From an uncultured Lachnospiraceae bacterium (GTDB lineage: Bacteria > Bacillota > Clostridia > Lachnospirales > Lachnospiraceae): a stretch of DNA of 16,275 nucleotides. The translations under genes were made by a program, and so were the position numbers. Numbering within the stretch: position 1 is the first letter of the stretch; every line of letters starts with the position of its first letter. The notes below the pieces were generated by a model. The model was not told the DNA's origin, made no database searches, and saw only the letters and a list, made by a program, of their open reading frames with translations. Positions 7,457 to 15,412 of this stretch are shown one piece after another. The stretch spans positions 1 to 16,275 of the forward strand of contig CAKRPI010000044.1 of the NCBI GenBank assembly GCA_934376945.1. The letters run 5' to 3'.

Positions 7457-7466
7457 GCATCACGCA

Positions 7467-7516
7467 GGATGCGGATTGCGCGGGATGTGGATTCGACTTT
7501 GCTCCGGCAAATGTCG
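7467..7516. repeat. GC-richer patch with short direct repeat and hairpin
   Basis: GGATGCGGATT (7467-7477) recurs as GGATGTGGATT (7483-7493). It is followed by a hairpin, CGACTTTGC / GCAAATGTCG with one bulge and a TCCG loop (7494-7516). The patch stands out in the AT-rich divergent intergenic region and does not code for a plausible protein. It could be an eroded dispersed element or a folded regulatory site. Confidence 0.35.
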
Positions 7517-7573
7517 TTTACTGTCATTTCTTACCGCACAAAACCTTATTTCATAGTCACATATTCCATTTTA

Positions 7574-7602
7574 TTGACATATTTCTGTTTTTCATGTACA
7601 AT
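7574..7602 (+). promoter_or_regulatory. sigma-A promoter of the DUF1294 fusion gene
   Basis: A perfect -35 TTGACA (7574-7579), a 17-bp spacer and -10 TACAAT (7597-7602) predict a start near 7609, about 34 nt before the chosen ATG. Overlapping the -10 end and start point is a dyad, ATCAGT-taaat-ACTGAT (7601-7617), which could be an operator. Confidence 0.8.
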
Positions 7603-7642
7603 CAGTTAAATACTGATTTTTAGAATGGAGTTCGGCTTTAAT

Positions 7643-8935
7643 ATGAAAACATTCCTTATCTTTTATATGATCCTGATCAATCTTTTCGGCTTTGCCATCA
7701 TGGGCATCGACAAACGCCGTGCGATCCGGCACAGATGGCGCATTCCGGAACGTGTCCTGTTCGGCACCGCTTTTTTCTTCGGCAGCATCGGCATTCTCAC
7801 CGGCATGTACGTTTTTCGCCATAAGACAAGACATTTGTCGTTCCGTCTTGGCATTCCCGCCATTTTAATTCTTCAGCTTCTGCTTGCCGGATTTCTTTTT
7901 TCCTGGAATCAGCGCCGTCTTGAAAGTCCATCGCTTGCCGTCGAACAGGAGCTGGACCGCATCCTGCAGCTCGATGACGCAACGATCCAATCCTTCGTTT
8001 CCTATGAAAATCTTACCAATTCTCACATTGCCTCCGGTTCGCCCGGTACCCTGGCTTCCAAGGCAGTGTCGCTCTTTTTTCAACATTTCCAGTACCATAT
8101 TCACAATGAAGACATAAACGGCGATACCGCCGAAGTCAGTGTCACGCTTACAAATATCGATATGCATGCGCTGGCACAGGATCTGTGCCGCGAAATTCTG
8201 AAACGATCCGTTTCTGTCGCAGATGATCCACAGCCAATGACCACTGACGATTATTATCAGCTTCTCTATCGTACCCTCTCCGAAAATAATTATGAAGAAG
8301 TCGTAACAACCGCCTGGTTTCATCTGCGCCGCGAAGAGCAGGGATGGACCATTCTCGTTGATGATGAGCTTGAAGATGCTCTTGTCGGAAACTTTATCTC
8401 CTATATAAAGGATCCCTATATCCTTTCTGCTAAAACCGTACTGGAACTTCATCTTGACGCTCTGTCTGACCTGGATGCAGATGGATGGAAAAAATACCTG
8501 AACCTGAATGATATATTTTCTACCGGCAACGCCACGTACGCTGCGCAGATTGATGATGCTTTTTCCGCTTTACTTGCAGATACATACGCATGGAAAATTC
8601 TGACCTGCATAGAAAACAACAATCAGGCTGAAGCTTCCATCCGCATCACCGGCCCGGATATGACCGGTATTCTGAATTCTTACAAAGATTCTCTGCTTGC
8701 ATATGCCGCTACCACCCAATCCATCCGCGACACGCCAGAAGCACAGTCCGACGAGACCTCCCGTCTGCTGCTTGCAGCGCTCCAATCCTCAGATGCTGCG
8801 TGTCCGACCAGCCTTGATCTGTCCTTTACGAATGACGGAAAAGCATGGCAAATCGCACTTGATCAATCCTTCACAAATGCACTCATGGGCGATATGGAGC
8901 AGGCTCTTCTTGTCTTTGATGATTCGAACGAGTAA
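7643..8935 (+). CDS. DUF1294 membrane domain fused to a duplicated extracytoplasmic domain
   Basis: The first part, up to about residue 90, matches DUF1294: an N-terminal membrane helix, then GIDKRRAIRHRWRIPE, a second hydrophobic segment with GSIG...GM and FRHKT, and a third membrane helix. DUF1294 proteins are usually only about 90-120 residues and of unknown function. Here about 330 more residues follow and contain two related halves. Compare GDTAEVSVTLTNIDM with NNQAEASIRITGPDM, and GWTILVDDELEDALVG with AWQIALDQSFTNALMG, both with Trp-Ile, Asp and Ala-Leu-x-Gly in register. Each half is about 160 residues and may be NTF2/DUF5105-like. I chose ATG 7643 over ATG 7625 because GGAG precedes only the former (12 nt away, rather far), and the family usually starts close to the first helix. 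It stands alone between divergent and convergent neighbours. Confidence 0.85.
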   Translation: MKTFLIFYMILINLFGFAIMGIDKRRAIRHRWRIPERVLFGTAFFFGSIGILTGMYVFRHKTRHLSFRLGIPAILILQLLLAGFLFSWNQRRLESPSLAVEQELDRILQLDDATIQSFVSYENLTNSHIASGSPGTLASKAVSLFFQHFQYHIHNEDINGDTAEVSVTLTNIDMHALAQDLCREILKRSVSVADDPQPMTTDDYYQLLYRTLSENNYEEVVTTAWFHLRREEQGWTILVDDELEDALVGNFISYIKDPYILSAKTVLELHLDALSDLDADGWKKYLNLNDIFSTGNATYAAQIDDAFSALLADTYAWKILTCIENNNQAEASIRITGPDMTGILNSYKDSLLAYAATTQSIRDTPEAQSDETSRLLLAALQSSDAACPTSLDLSFTNDGKAWQIALDQSFTNALMGDMEQALLVFDDSNE

Positions 8936-8960
8936 GGCTGTGCATGACAATTTTTATGAC

Positions 8961-8983
8961 ATGATATTAAGGTCAAAAGATGC
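8961..8983. repeat. 23-bp dispersed repeat, copy 1
   Basis: The sequence ATGATATTAAGGTCAAAA followed by GATGC differs at one of 23 positions from 15390-15412. It contains the imperfect dyad TGATATTAAGGTCA. It lies just after the DUF1294 fusion gene, in the convergent gap. See copy 2 for the more elaborate version. Confidence 0.75.
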
Positions 8984-9002
8984 TTTGCGACATCATAATA
9001 TA

Positions 9003-9035
9003 GAAAATGCGCTACGATAAACGCAGCGCATTTTC
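9003..9035. terminator. bidirectional terminator between convergent genes
   Basis: A perfect 10-bp inverted repeat, GAAAATGCGC (9003-9012) and GCGCATTTTC (9026-9035), with a 13-nt loop, ends in TTTTC on both strands. It would stop the rightward DUF1294 transcript and the leftward apt-to-HD-GYP transcript. On the minus strand the last codons of the HD-GYP gene lie within the hairpin. Confidence 0.65.
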
Positions 9036-9626
9036 CAGTTCTTCGTTATCCATCATATTTTCCAGGCCGTCCTCATGAACTACCTGCATAAATGCAAGAA
9101 ATACCTGAATATCATAATATCTTGACTCATCTATCATCAGTTCCATCGCCGCATCCACATCGAATGCCTTACGGTACGGACGGTCTGCCGTCAAAGCCGC
9201 AAACACATCGCAGACGCGGATGATCCTCGCACCAAGCGGAATTTCCTCTCTTGTGAGATTGTTCGGATATCCAGAACCGTCACAGTTCTCATGATGGTAC
9301 CGCACCATCTCCACAATCTCTTCAGAATACCCCATCCGCTGCAGAAAATCTGCACCAAGCCTGGAATGTCTTCTCACATATTTCATCTCCTCGATGATCA
9401 GTGTTTCATCTTCATGGCCTTTTACGTATTTGGCAAGCTCCAGCTTCCCGATATCATGCAGAAATCCGGCAATGGCAAGCTTGTGACACATTTCTTCACT
9501 GCAATTCATCCTTTTTCCTGTATGAAATGCCAGATTGCTCACACAGATTCCGTGTGCCAGTTCCTTGGTCACACTCGGACGGATGATCGGATACTGTTTC
9601 CGGTATTCATGTCCCGTTTCATTCAT
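9012..9626 (-). CDS. HD-GYP domain protein, probable cyclic-di-GMP phosphodiesterase
   Basis: This 204-residue protein is essentially one HD-GYP domain. Metal ligands and signature residues are intact: H57-D58 in LHDIGK, H87, H111-H112-E113 and D116-G117-x-G119-Y120-P121 (HHENCDGSGYP), D140, and the following ALTADRPYRKAF. These are the hallmarks of RpfG-class enzymes that hydrolyse cyclic di-GMP. There is no receiver, GAF or PAS domain, so any input must come from partners or expression. The ATG overlaps the hemZ stop by 8 nt (ATGAATGA), suggesting translational coupling; AGGA lies just upstream. It is the last gene of the apt-rel operon and ends inside a terminator hairpin. Other HD-GYP substrates such as cGAMP remain possible. 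Confidence 0.88.
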   Translation of the reverse strand: MNETGHEYRKQYPIIRPSVTKELAHGICVSNLAFHTGKRMNCSEEMCHKLAIAGFLHDIGKLELAKYVKGHEDETLIIEEMKYVRRHSRLGADFLQRMGYSEEIVEMVRYHHENCDGSGYPNNLTREEIPLGARIIRVCDVFAALTADRPYRKAFDVDAAMELMIDESRYYDIQVFLAFMQVVHEDGLENMMDNEELENALRLS

Positions 9627-11109
9627 GGATTCCTGACCTCTTCCTCTCGATCATCTCATCAATCCGGTCAATATAATTCCGGATATCCTTCACATTCTCA
9701 ATCCGTTCAATCCGATCCTGTGCCCAGACCATCTTCGTGGATGCGCCTGCACCAAGCGCCAGAATGCTCTGCACCTCTTCCATGATGAGAATGTTGTAAA
9801 TTCCCGCCTTGCCCTCTTTTGCATAGCCGACATTTTCAAAATTACCGGCCATGTTCTTCTGGCGGTACAGATAATACGGACTCTGTCCTGCTTTTGCAGC
9901 ATACTCTGCTGCCATGTCCATGATTTCCCGATTATTTGTAAACGTCATTTCCTTATATTCATCGTGGAACATTTTCAGGCGTGAAGCACGCTTTACCGCA
10001 AGCGAATGAACCGTGATGCTGTCCGGGTCAAGCGCTGTGACCTCCTTTAAGGTATGCTCCACATCTGCCTTTTCCTCTCCGGGAAGACCAACAATCAGGT
10101 CCATGTTTATATTATCAAAGCCCATTTCTCTTGCAAGGCAAAATGCTTCCTTCGTCTGCTCCACCGTATGACGGCGCCCGATCAGATCCAGGGTCTTTTG
10201 ATTCATGGTCTGCGGATTGATTGAAATTCTTGAAATACCGTGCCTGCGCAACACTGCAAGCTTTTCACGCGTAATGCTGTCCGGGCGGCCCGCCTCAACC
10301 GTAAATTCCAGCAGACGGCTGTAATCAAACCGTTCCTCCAGCTTCGAAAGCAGTCTCTCCAGCTGATCCGGCTCCAGCGTGGTCGGGGTGCCGCCTCCGA
10401 TATATACCGTATTCAGCTCTTTGCCCGAAAATGCATCTGCTGCATAATCAATCTCCCTGCACAGTGCATCCAGATAAGCATCCACCTGATTTTTCCAAAG
10501 CCCGATCGGACTGGAACTAAACGAACAGTACAGGCAGATACTTGGACAGAACGGAATGCCCACGTACAGACTGTATCCATTCTGATAATTGATATCCTTC
10601 AGCAGATGACGCTCCCGGTTTGCAATCGCAATTGAAAGCGCTGTTTTTTCATTGCTCGTATAATAGGTTTTCCGCATATAGTCTGCGATTTCCACATTCC
10701 GAAAGCCCTGCTCAAGCATTGCCATCGGAATCTTTGTCGGACGGATTCCTGTCAGATTGCCCCACGGAAGCTTCTGACCGGTATACGCCGAAAGCTGACG
10801 GTAAACGAGACGCTTCACTTCGTTTTTCAGCTCTTTTCGATTGTCCGGCTCGGTGCAGACGGCAGTCTCTTCTGACTGCAGCGCTCCGTCCTTTATAATC
10901 TGAAAATGAAGAACTGTGTCCTCTGATCCAGCAGTATTTCCGCCTTCGCCGTCCGTCTTCAAAAATTCCAGCAAAAACTCAAGCTGTGCTTCCTTCTTTT
11001 CCTCAGAGGTTTCATATACAATTTTTACGTCCTCCCCCGGGTAAAAGGATTTTACCAGAGAGTGGACGTCATATTCAAAAATCTGTCGGTTTAATTGTAC
11101 GATTATCAT
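9619..11109 (-). CDS. hemZ: HemZ-type radical SAM coproporphyrinogen III dehydrogenase
   Basis: This 496-residue protein has a roughly 170-residue N-terminal region with the HemZ-typical GNLTGIRPTK (117-126). A radical SAM core follows whose [4Fe-4S] ligands are C188, C192 and C195 in CPSICLYCSF. The conserved GGGTPT, the EAGRPDS-type motif and INPQTMN follow. HemZ is the oxygen-independent coproporphyrinogen III oxidase-like family of Firmicutes. The radical SAM assignment is certain; the exact substrate is less so, because related HemN/HemW proteins are sometimes heme chaperones. No other heme gene is in the window, and placement after rel and an MBL hydrolase is typical of Clostridia. The ATG at 11109 has AGGA seven bases upstream and lies 14 nt after the hydrolase stop. 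Confidence 0.92.
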   Translation of the reverse strand: MIIVQLNRQIFEYDVHSLVKSFYPGEDVKIVYETSEEKKEAQLEFLLEFLKTDGEGGNTAGSEDTVLHFQIIKDGALQSEETAVCTEPDNRKELKNEVKRLVYRQLSAYTGQKLPWGNLTGIRPTKIPMAMLEQGFRNVEIADYMRKTYYTSNEKTALSIAIANRERHLLKDINYQNGYSLYVGIPFCPSICLYCSFSSSPIGLWKNQVDAYLDALCREIDYAADAFSGKELNTVYIGGGTPTTLEPDQLERLLSKLEERFDYSRLLEFTVEAGRPDSITREKLAVLRRHGISRISINPQTMNQKTLDLIGRRHTVEQTKEAFCLAREMGFDNINMDLIVGLPGEEKADVEHTLKEVTALDPDSITVHSLAVKRASRLKMFHDEYKEMTFTNNREIMDMAAEYAAKAGQSPYYLYRQKNMAGNFENVGYAKEGKAGIYNILIMEEVQSILALGAGASTKMVWAQDRIERIENVKDIRNYIDRIDEMIERKRSGIHE

Positions 11110-11123
11110 ATTCTCATCCTGCT

Positions 11124-11750
11124 TCAGTACGGATTATACCGTTTTTCATATGCTATGTCAGTCGACGCATCGTGTCCCGGATATACCATGGTGTCATCTG
11201 GAAGCGCAAACAGCTTTTTGTGAAGAGACTCATGCAGCATCCCCATACTTCCGGTCGGGAAATCGGTTCTTCCGACATTTCCGTGAAACAGCGTATCTCC
11301 GGAAAAAACAAGCTTTTCCTCCGGGAAATAATAGCAGGCACCACCGATCGTATGTCCCGGAGTATGAAGCACCTCGATCTTAAACCCGGCAAGCCGCAAA
11401 CTCTCACCATCCTTCAGAAAATGATCTGCCTTTACTGTATAACCGCTTCCGTAAAATCCTGACAGATTATTCTGCGCATCCTCCAGAATCTCTTTTTCTT
11501 CTGCCATTGCATAGATTGGCGTATGATAACAGGCCTTCAACTCCTCTGCCGCACCAATGTGATCAAAATGGCCGTGCGTCAGCAAAATTGCCGCCGGTCT
11601 TCCACCCATTTTGGCAATTCGCTCCCTGATTCGCTGCGCATCATCAGCCGGATCCACGATCAGCATATCTCCGCTCTCCCTGTTCAGCACCAGATAGCAG
11701 TTTGTCTGTACCGGTCCGAGCACCATACTTTCCATTTTCAGCTTACTCAT
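11124..11750 (-). CDS. MBL-fold metallohydrolase, glyoxalase II-like
   Basis: This 208-residue cytoplasmic protein has a complete binuclear metal site: THGHFDH (H59, H61, D63, H64), PGHT (H133), GDTLF (D152) and PGHD (H193). The N-terminal VLGPVQTNCYLV and the domain length match the YcbL/GloB-like hydroxyacylglutathione hydrolase branch. The long C-terminal glutathione-binding helices of true glyoxalase II are absent, so the substrate is probably another thioester or is unknown. Clostridia generally lack glutathione. The ATG at 11750 has AAAGGAG six bases upstream and lies 11 nt after the rel stop, consistent with one transcript. Confidence 0.92.
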   Translation of the reverse strand: MSKLKMESMVLGPVQTNCYLVLNRESGDMLIVDPADDAQRIRERIAKMGGRPAAILLTHGHFDHIGAAEELKACYHTPIYAMAEEKEILEDAQNNLSGFYGSGYTVKADHFLKDGESLRLAGFKIEVLHTPGHTIGGACYYFPEEKLVFSGDTLFHGNVGRTDFPTGSMGMLHESLHKKLFALPDDTMVYPGHDASTDIAYEKRYNPY

Positions 11751-11761
11751 CGCTTCTCCTT

Positions 11762-14068
11762 TCAGCCTGTCGTACGTTCAATATCGATTACACTCTCTAC
11801 CTGGCGGATCTTCTCAATCAGAGAGTTCAGCACTGCCTTATCCGGCACTTCAAATGCCATGGCAATCGTGGCAAATCCCTGCTTGCTCGTACGTGAATTC
11901 ACGGAACTCACATCAATCTTCCGCTCCGTAAAAATTTTGGTGATATCCACCAGAAGACCGGTCCGGTTGTGGCCATAGATGATGATTTCAGCCATGTACA
12001 GGCCCTTTTCACCCTTCTGTGCCTCCTGCTGCCACTCCGCATCAATGATGCGCGCCCGTTCCTCCTCCGGAAGATTAATGATATTGATACAGTCCGTACG
12101 GTGCACCGTTACACCACGTCCGCGTGTCACAAATCCAACAATCTCATCACCCGGAATCGGACTGCAGCACTTTGCAAAACGAACACTGACATCATCCACT
12201 CCCTGCACGGTAATACCGCCCTTGGATTTTGCAATACGCACCGGCGTTGCCGAATCCTTTGATGCCTGGATCGTCTCAATGATCTGCTCGTCCGTAATCG
12301 CCTTTTTATGATCCAGTTCATAGCCTTCCAGCAGCTTGTTGACCACCTGGCCTTCCTTCAGGCCACCGTGTCCGATTGCAGCCAGTACAGAATCCCAGTC
12401 CCGAAATCCATACTTTATAAGCACACGCTCAACGTATTCCGGCTTTAAAATATCGCCCTGGACGATTCCCTTTGCCCTGCAGTAATTCGAAAGCATCTCT
12501 TTACCCTTGACGATATTATCCTCTTTGAGCTCCTGCTTAAACCACTGCGTTATCTTATTCTTCGCCTGAGAGCTCTTTACAATCTTCAGCCAGTCTCTGC
12601 TCGGTCCGCGGGAGTTCTGTGAAGTGATAATCTCGATCCGGTCACCATTTTGAATCACATAATCAATCGTTACCAGACGGCCGTTGACCCTTGCCCCGAT
12701 CATCCTGTTGCCGACTGCACTGTGGATACTATACGCAAAATCAATCGGTGTAGACCCAGCCGGAAGATTCTTGACATCACCCGCCGGTGTGAAACAGTAA
12801 ACACTTTCCGAAAACAGGTCAAAATCACTCTTTAAAAGACTCATGAACTCACGGTTATCCGACATCTGCCAGTCCAGAACCTGCCGCAGCCAGCTGAGCT
12901 TTTCTTCCTCGCTCTTCGTGCCACTCTTCTTTCCGTCCGCACTCTCCTTGTATTTCCAGTGCGCTGCGATACCATACTCAGCCGTTCGATGCATCTCGAA
13001 CGTACGAATCTGGATTTCAAATGGCTGTCCGTTCGGACCAATCAGTGTCGTATGCAGTGACTGATACATGTTCTGCTTCGGCATTGCAATATAATCCTTG
13101 AAGCGCCCCGGAATCGGCTTATACATTTCATGGATGACACCAAGTGCGGCATAGCAGTCCTTAACCGTATCCACAATGATCCGCACAGCAAAGAGGTCAT
13201 AAATCTGGTCAAGCGTCTTTTTCTGATTGACCATTTTTTTATAAATACTGAAGAAGTGCTTCGCACGACCGTCGATCTGCGCTTTGATTCCGGCAGCCTC
13301 AATGTGTTCGCTGACCTCTTTTACGATCTCATCGACAAACGCCTGCCTGGCCTCTTTTTTCAGCGCAATTTTTTCTACCAGATCATAATAGACATCCGGC
13401 TCCAGATATTTCAAAGAAAGATCGTCCAGTTCCACCTTGATCTTGGAAATACCGAGCCGGTGCGCGATCGGTGCGTAAATATCCATTGTCTCGCGTGCTT
13501 TTTCCTTCTGCTTTTCCGGCGACTGATATTTCAAGGTACGCATATTGTGGAGACGGTCGGCCAGTTTGATCAAAATGACACGGATGTCCTTTGCCATTGC
13601 CAGAAACATTTTCCGAAGATTTTCCGCCTGTACCTCCAGCTTATCTGCCGAATACGACAGCTGCGTCAGTTTCGTGACACCATCCACCAGAAGCGCCACC
13701 TCCGCCCCGAACTCTTCCTTTACCTGTTCGGTCGTCATCACAGTATCCTCGACTACATCGTGCAGAAGCCCTGCTGCAATCGTCTCCTTATCAAGCTCCA
13801 GATCTGCCAGGATAATCGCCACGCAAAGCGGATGAATGATGTACGGCTCTCCTGATTTCCGCTTCTGATCCTTATGTGCCTCATAAGCCGTCTTATAGGC
13901 TTTCTCGATCAGTGAGATATCATCCGACGGATGATACTTGCGAATCCCCGCAATCAGCTCCTGATACAATTTGTCCGGGCTTGTAAAATCCTCCATCGTT
14001 TTTACGCTGGCATCCGCCCGCCTGATTTCATCAATTTTTTCCTGTTTTGTCCTCGTATCCATCGGCAT
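11762..14068 (-). CDS. relA: bifunctional (p)ppGpp synthetase/hydrolase Rel
   Basis: This 768-residue protein has the full long-Rel architecture. The hydrolase HD domain has H79 and H103-D104 (LLHDVVEDT); the synthetase domain (about 265-375) contains RFKD (322-325) and EIQIRT. TGS (424-484), a helical linker, a Cys/His motif (C634-C635, H656, C660) and a C-terminal ACT domain (692-768) follow. The RFKD form and the intact HD indicate an enzyme that both makes and degrades the alarmone, as in Firmicutes Rel, rather than synthetase-only RelA. It responds to amino-acid starvation at the ribosome. Starts at ATG 14068 or ATG 14062 are both possible; GGTGAG lies 4 or 10 bases upstream respectively. 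The 126-nt gap to apt holds only a GAAAAGCTTTTC palindrome (14126-14137) and no good promoter. Confidence 0.97.
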   Translation of the reverse strand: MPMDTRTKQEKIDEIRRADASVKTMEDFTSPDKLYQELIAGIRKYHPSDDISLIEKAYKTAYEAHKDQKRKSGEPYIIHPLCVAIILADLELDKETIAAGLLHDVVEDTVMTTEQVKEEFGAEVALLVDGVTKLTQLSYSADKLEVQAENLRKMFLAMAKDIRVILIKLADRLHNMRTLKYQSPEKQKEKARETMDIYAPIAHRLGISKIKVELDDLSLKYLEPDVYYDLVEKIALKKEARQAFVDEIVKEVSEHIEAAGIKAQIDGRAKHFFSIYKKMVNQKKTLDQIYDLFAVRIIVDTVKDCYAALGVIHEMYKPIPGRFKDYIAMPKQNMYQSLHTTLIGPNGQPFEIQIRTFEMHRTAEYGIAAHWKYKESADGKKSGTKSEEEKLSWLRQVLDWQMSDNREFMSLLKSDFDLFSESVYCFTPAGDVKNLPAGSTPIDFAYSIHSAVGNRMIGARVNGRLVTIDYVIQNGDRIEIITSQNSRGPSRDWLKIVKSSQAKNKITQWFKQELKEDNIVKGKEMLSNYCRAKGIVQGDILKPEYVERVLIKYGFRDWDSVLAAIGHGGLKEGQVVNKLLEGYELDHKKAITDEQIIETIQASKDSATPVRIAKSKGGITVQGVDDVSVRFAKCCSPIPGDEIVGFVTRGRGVTVHRTDCINIINLPEEERARIIDAEWQQEAQKGEKGLYMAEIIIYGHNRTGLLVDITKIFTERKIDVSSVNSRTSKQGFATIAMAFEVPDKAVLNSLIEKIRQVESVIDIERTTG

Positions 14069-14194
14069 CTATCTCACCATCTCCGTAATTTCTGTACTTT
14101 ATGCGACATTTTCCGCCGTCCGTCAGAAAAGCTTTTCCTGCAGAAGCATTTTGTTGCTTACTTTACCTGTTTGGGGAACAGCCAGACCCGCTCA

Positions 14195-14719
14195 TTACTT
14201 GCCTTCGTAACAGATAACAGAATCCACATCGTAGTTGGCAAGCTTCTCACGGCCCTTCAGTCCGGCAAGCTCCATCAGAAATACTACCTTTACCACCACG
14301 CCACCAAGCTGCTCAATCAGCTTGATCGCTGCTTCGATCGTGCCGCCGGTTGCGATCAGATCATCGATCAGAACAACCCTCTGTCCAGGTTTGATCGAAT
14401 CCTTATGCATTTCAATGGCTGCCGTGCCATATTCCAGCTCATATTCCATAGAAACGGTCTCGCACGGAAGCTTTCCCTTTTTGCGCACCGGAACAAATGC
14501 CTTGTGCAGATTATAAGCCACCGGGACACCAAAAATAAATCCTCTTGACTCCGTTCCCGCAATCACATCAAACTCTACGCCTTCCAGTTTTTCCTGGATC
14601 AGATCGATCGAAAGCTTCAGTCCATCCGGATCCTGCAGAATGCTCGTTACATCCCTGAAAATAATCCCCGGCTCCGGAAAATCCGGAATACTTCTGACAT
14701 ACTCTTCAATCTTTTTCAT
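14195..14719 (-). CDS. apt: adenine phosphoribosyltransferase
   Basis: This 174-residue cytoplasmic enzyme converts adenine and PRPP to AMP. The N-terminal IPDFPEPGIIFRD, the AGTESRGFIFG loop and the PRPP-binding motif VVLIDDLIATGGT (115-127) are all typical, and the length is normal for Apt. The ATG at 14719 has AGGAG eight bases upstream. It is the first gene downstream of a strong promoter at 14818-14846, and rel follows after 126 nt in the same direction. The apt-rel order is common in Firmicutes and ties purine salvage to the alarmone enzyme, which uses purine nucleotides. Confidence 0.97.
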   Translation of the reverse strand: MKKIEEYVRSIPDFPEPGIIFRDVTSILQDPDGLKLSIDLIQEKLEGVEFDVIAGTESRGFIFGVPVAYNLHKAFVPVRKKGKLPCETVSMEYELEYGTAAIEMHKDSIKPGQRVVLIDDLIATGGTIEAAIKLIEQLGGVVVKVVFLMELAGLKGREKLANYDVDSVICYEGK

Positions 14720-14763
14720 TTTTCCCGCTCCTTTGCGAATTATTCTGTCCGTCCTGCCGAAGC

Positions 14764-14814
14764 AGATATTCCTAATCCACTTCGCTATTTGTAAGATGGG
14801 AACAGCAAATATCT
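14764..14814 (-). promoter_or_regulatory. inverted repeat in the apt leader
   Basis: AGATATT (14814-14808 on the minus strand) can pair with AATATCT (14770-14764). Inside this, TTTGCT can pair with AGCGAA through one G-U pair. The fold would occupy about half of the roughly 92-nt leader. It lacks the conserved core of the purine riboswitch. It may just be a stabilising stem. Confidence 0.3.
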
Positions 14815-14817
14815 TTT

Positions 14818-14846
14818 AGTATAGCATTTTCCGGCATATTTCGCAA
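14818..14846 (-). promoter_or_regulatory. sigma-A promoter of the apt-rel operon
   Basis: On the minus strand the -35 TTGCGA (14846-14841), a 17-bp spacer and -10 TATACT (14823-14818) occur, the latter preceded by TG-C as an extended -10. Transcription should start near 14811. It lies only about 50 nt after the DUF1700 stop, where I see no clear terminator, so some read-through into apt is possible. Confidence 0.75.
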
Positions 14847-14898
14847 GCTGCAAGTCGTTCATATCTTTGCTTCCTATTTCTCTTCGCTTTGTGAAATT

Positions 14899-15375
14899 TT
14901 ACCGTTCCGTAATCTTCCGGTAAATCCACAGCACCGCTGCAATCACAAGCAGCACCGGAAGCAGCTTCCACAAAATATGGAACACCATACCGAGTACAAT
15001 ACAAATGATCACAATCACCAGCACAATCTTAGCCCAGTCCCCAGCCGTCATCCGGTGTACCTCAACATGTGCACCGGTAAATGGATCGGTATATTCTCTC
15101 TCTGTCGAATCTTCCCGATACGTACCATCCTCTTCCGTATAAACAGTTGCCTCCTGATACGGTTCCTCCGCTTTTTTCTCATCCACCTGAAGAATTGTCC
15201 GCGCAATCAGTCTCGGATCTCCAAGCTCCTGCAGCACCTGCTCCTCTGTCTTTCCAGAAGCGATCTGCTGCTCTATATAATTCCAGTAATAATTAATGTT
15301 GTCTGCAACCTCGTTCTCTGACAGCTCACGAGCCAGCACCTTACGCAGCGTTTCCAAAAATTCCTGTTTTGACAT
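14899..15375 (-). CDS. DUF1700 (HAAS) domain membrane protein
   Basis: This 158-residue protein has an N-terminal helical domain (1-63) of the DUF1700/HAAS type: MSKQEFLETLRKVL, a YYWNYIEQQIASGKTEEQV core and ELGDPRLIARTI. A charged, acidic linker (64-112) follows, then two hydrophobic segments (about 115-133 and 136-152), with a basic C-terminal end. The HAAS domain is usually cytoplasmic and thought to mediate signalling or protein contacts; many family members are paired with a PadR repressor, but none is next to it here. The ATG at 15375 has AAGGAAG just upstream. Its own promoter and a structured leader precede it. The exact function is unknown. Confidence 0.88.
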   Translation of the reverse strand: MSKQEFLETLRKVLARELSENEVADNINYYWNYIEQQIASGKTEEQVLQELGDPRLIARTILQVDEKKAEEPYQEATVYTEEDGTYREDSTEREYTDPFTGAHVEVHRMTAGDWAKIVLVIVIICIVLGMVFHILWKLLPVLLVIAAVLWIYRKITER

Positions 15376-15389
15376 ATGCTTCCTTTCCT

Positions 15390-15412
15390 ATGATATTAAT
15401 GTCAAAAGATGC
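15390..15412. repeat. 23-bp dispersed repeat, copy 2
   Basis: ATGATATTAATGTCAAAA followed by GATGC matches 8961-8983 at 22 of 23 positions, in the same plus-strand orientation. The inner TGATATTAATGTCA is a 14-bp dyad with a single asymmetric pair. Similarity continues weakly for about five more bases (CTTACG against TTTGCG). Here it lies in the predicted leader of the DUF1700 mRNA. Confidence 0.75.

Noticed and set aside
7256..7609. 117-codon plus-strand frame across the divergent intergenic region
   Set aside because: It starts inside the adaptor 1 start region, has no ribosome binding site or recognisable domain, and overlaps promoters and candidate operators on both strands.
7865..8452. 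195-codon minus-strand frame inside the DUF1294 fusion gene
   Set aside because: The plus-strand gene has a strong promoter, a recognised domain and an internal duplication; the antisense frame has none of these.
13130..13855. 241-codon plus-strand frame inside rel
   Set aside because: It is antisense to the highly conserved Rel catalytic domains and has unusual composition.
14720..14811. Purine riboswitch in the apt leader
   Set aside because: The conserved core of the purine aptamer (three-way junction with loop-loop pairing) is not seen; only a 7-bp stem with some inner pairing is present.
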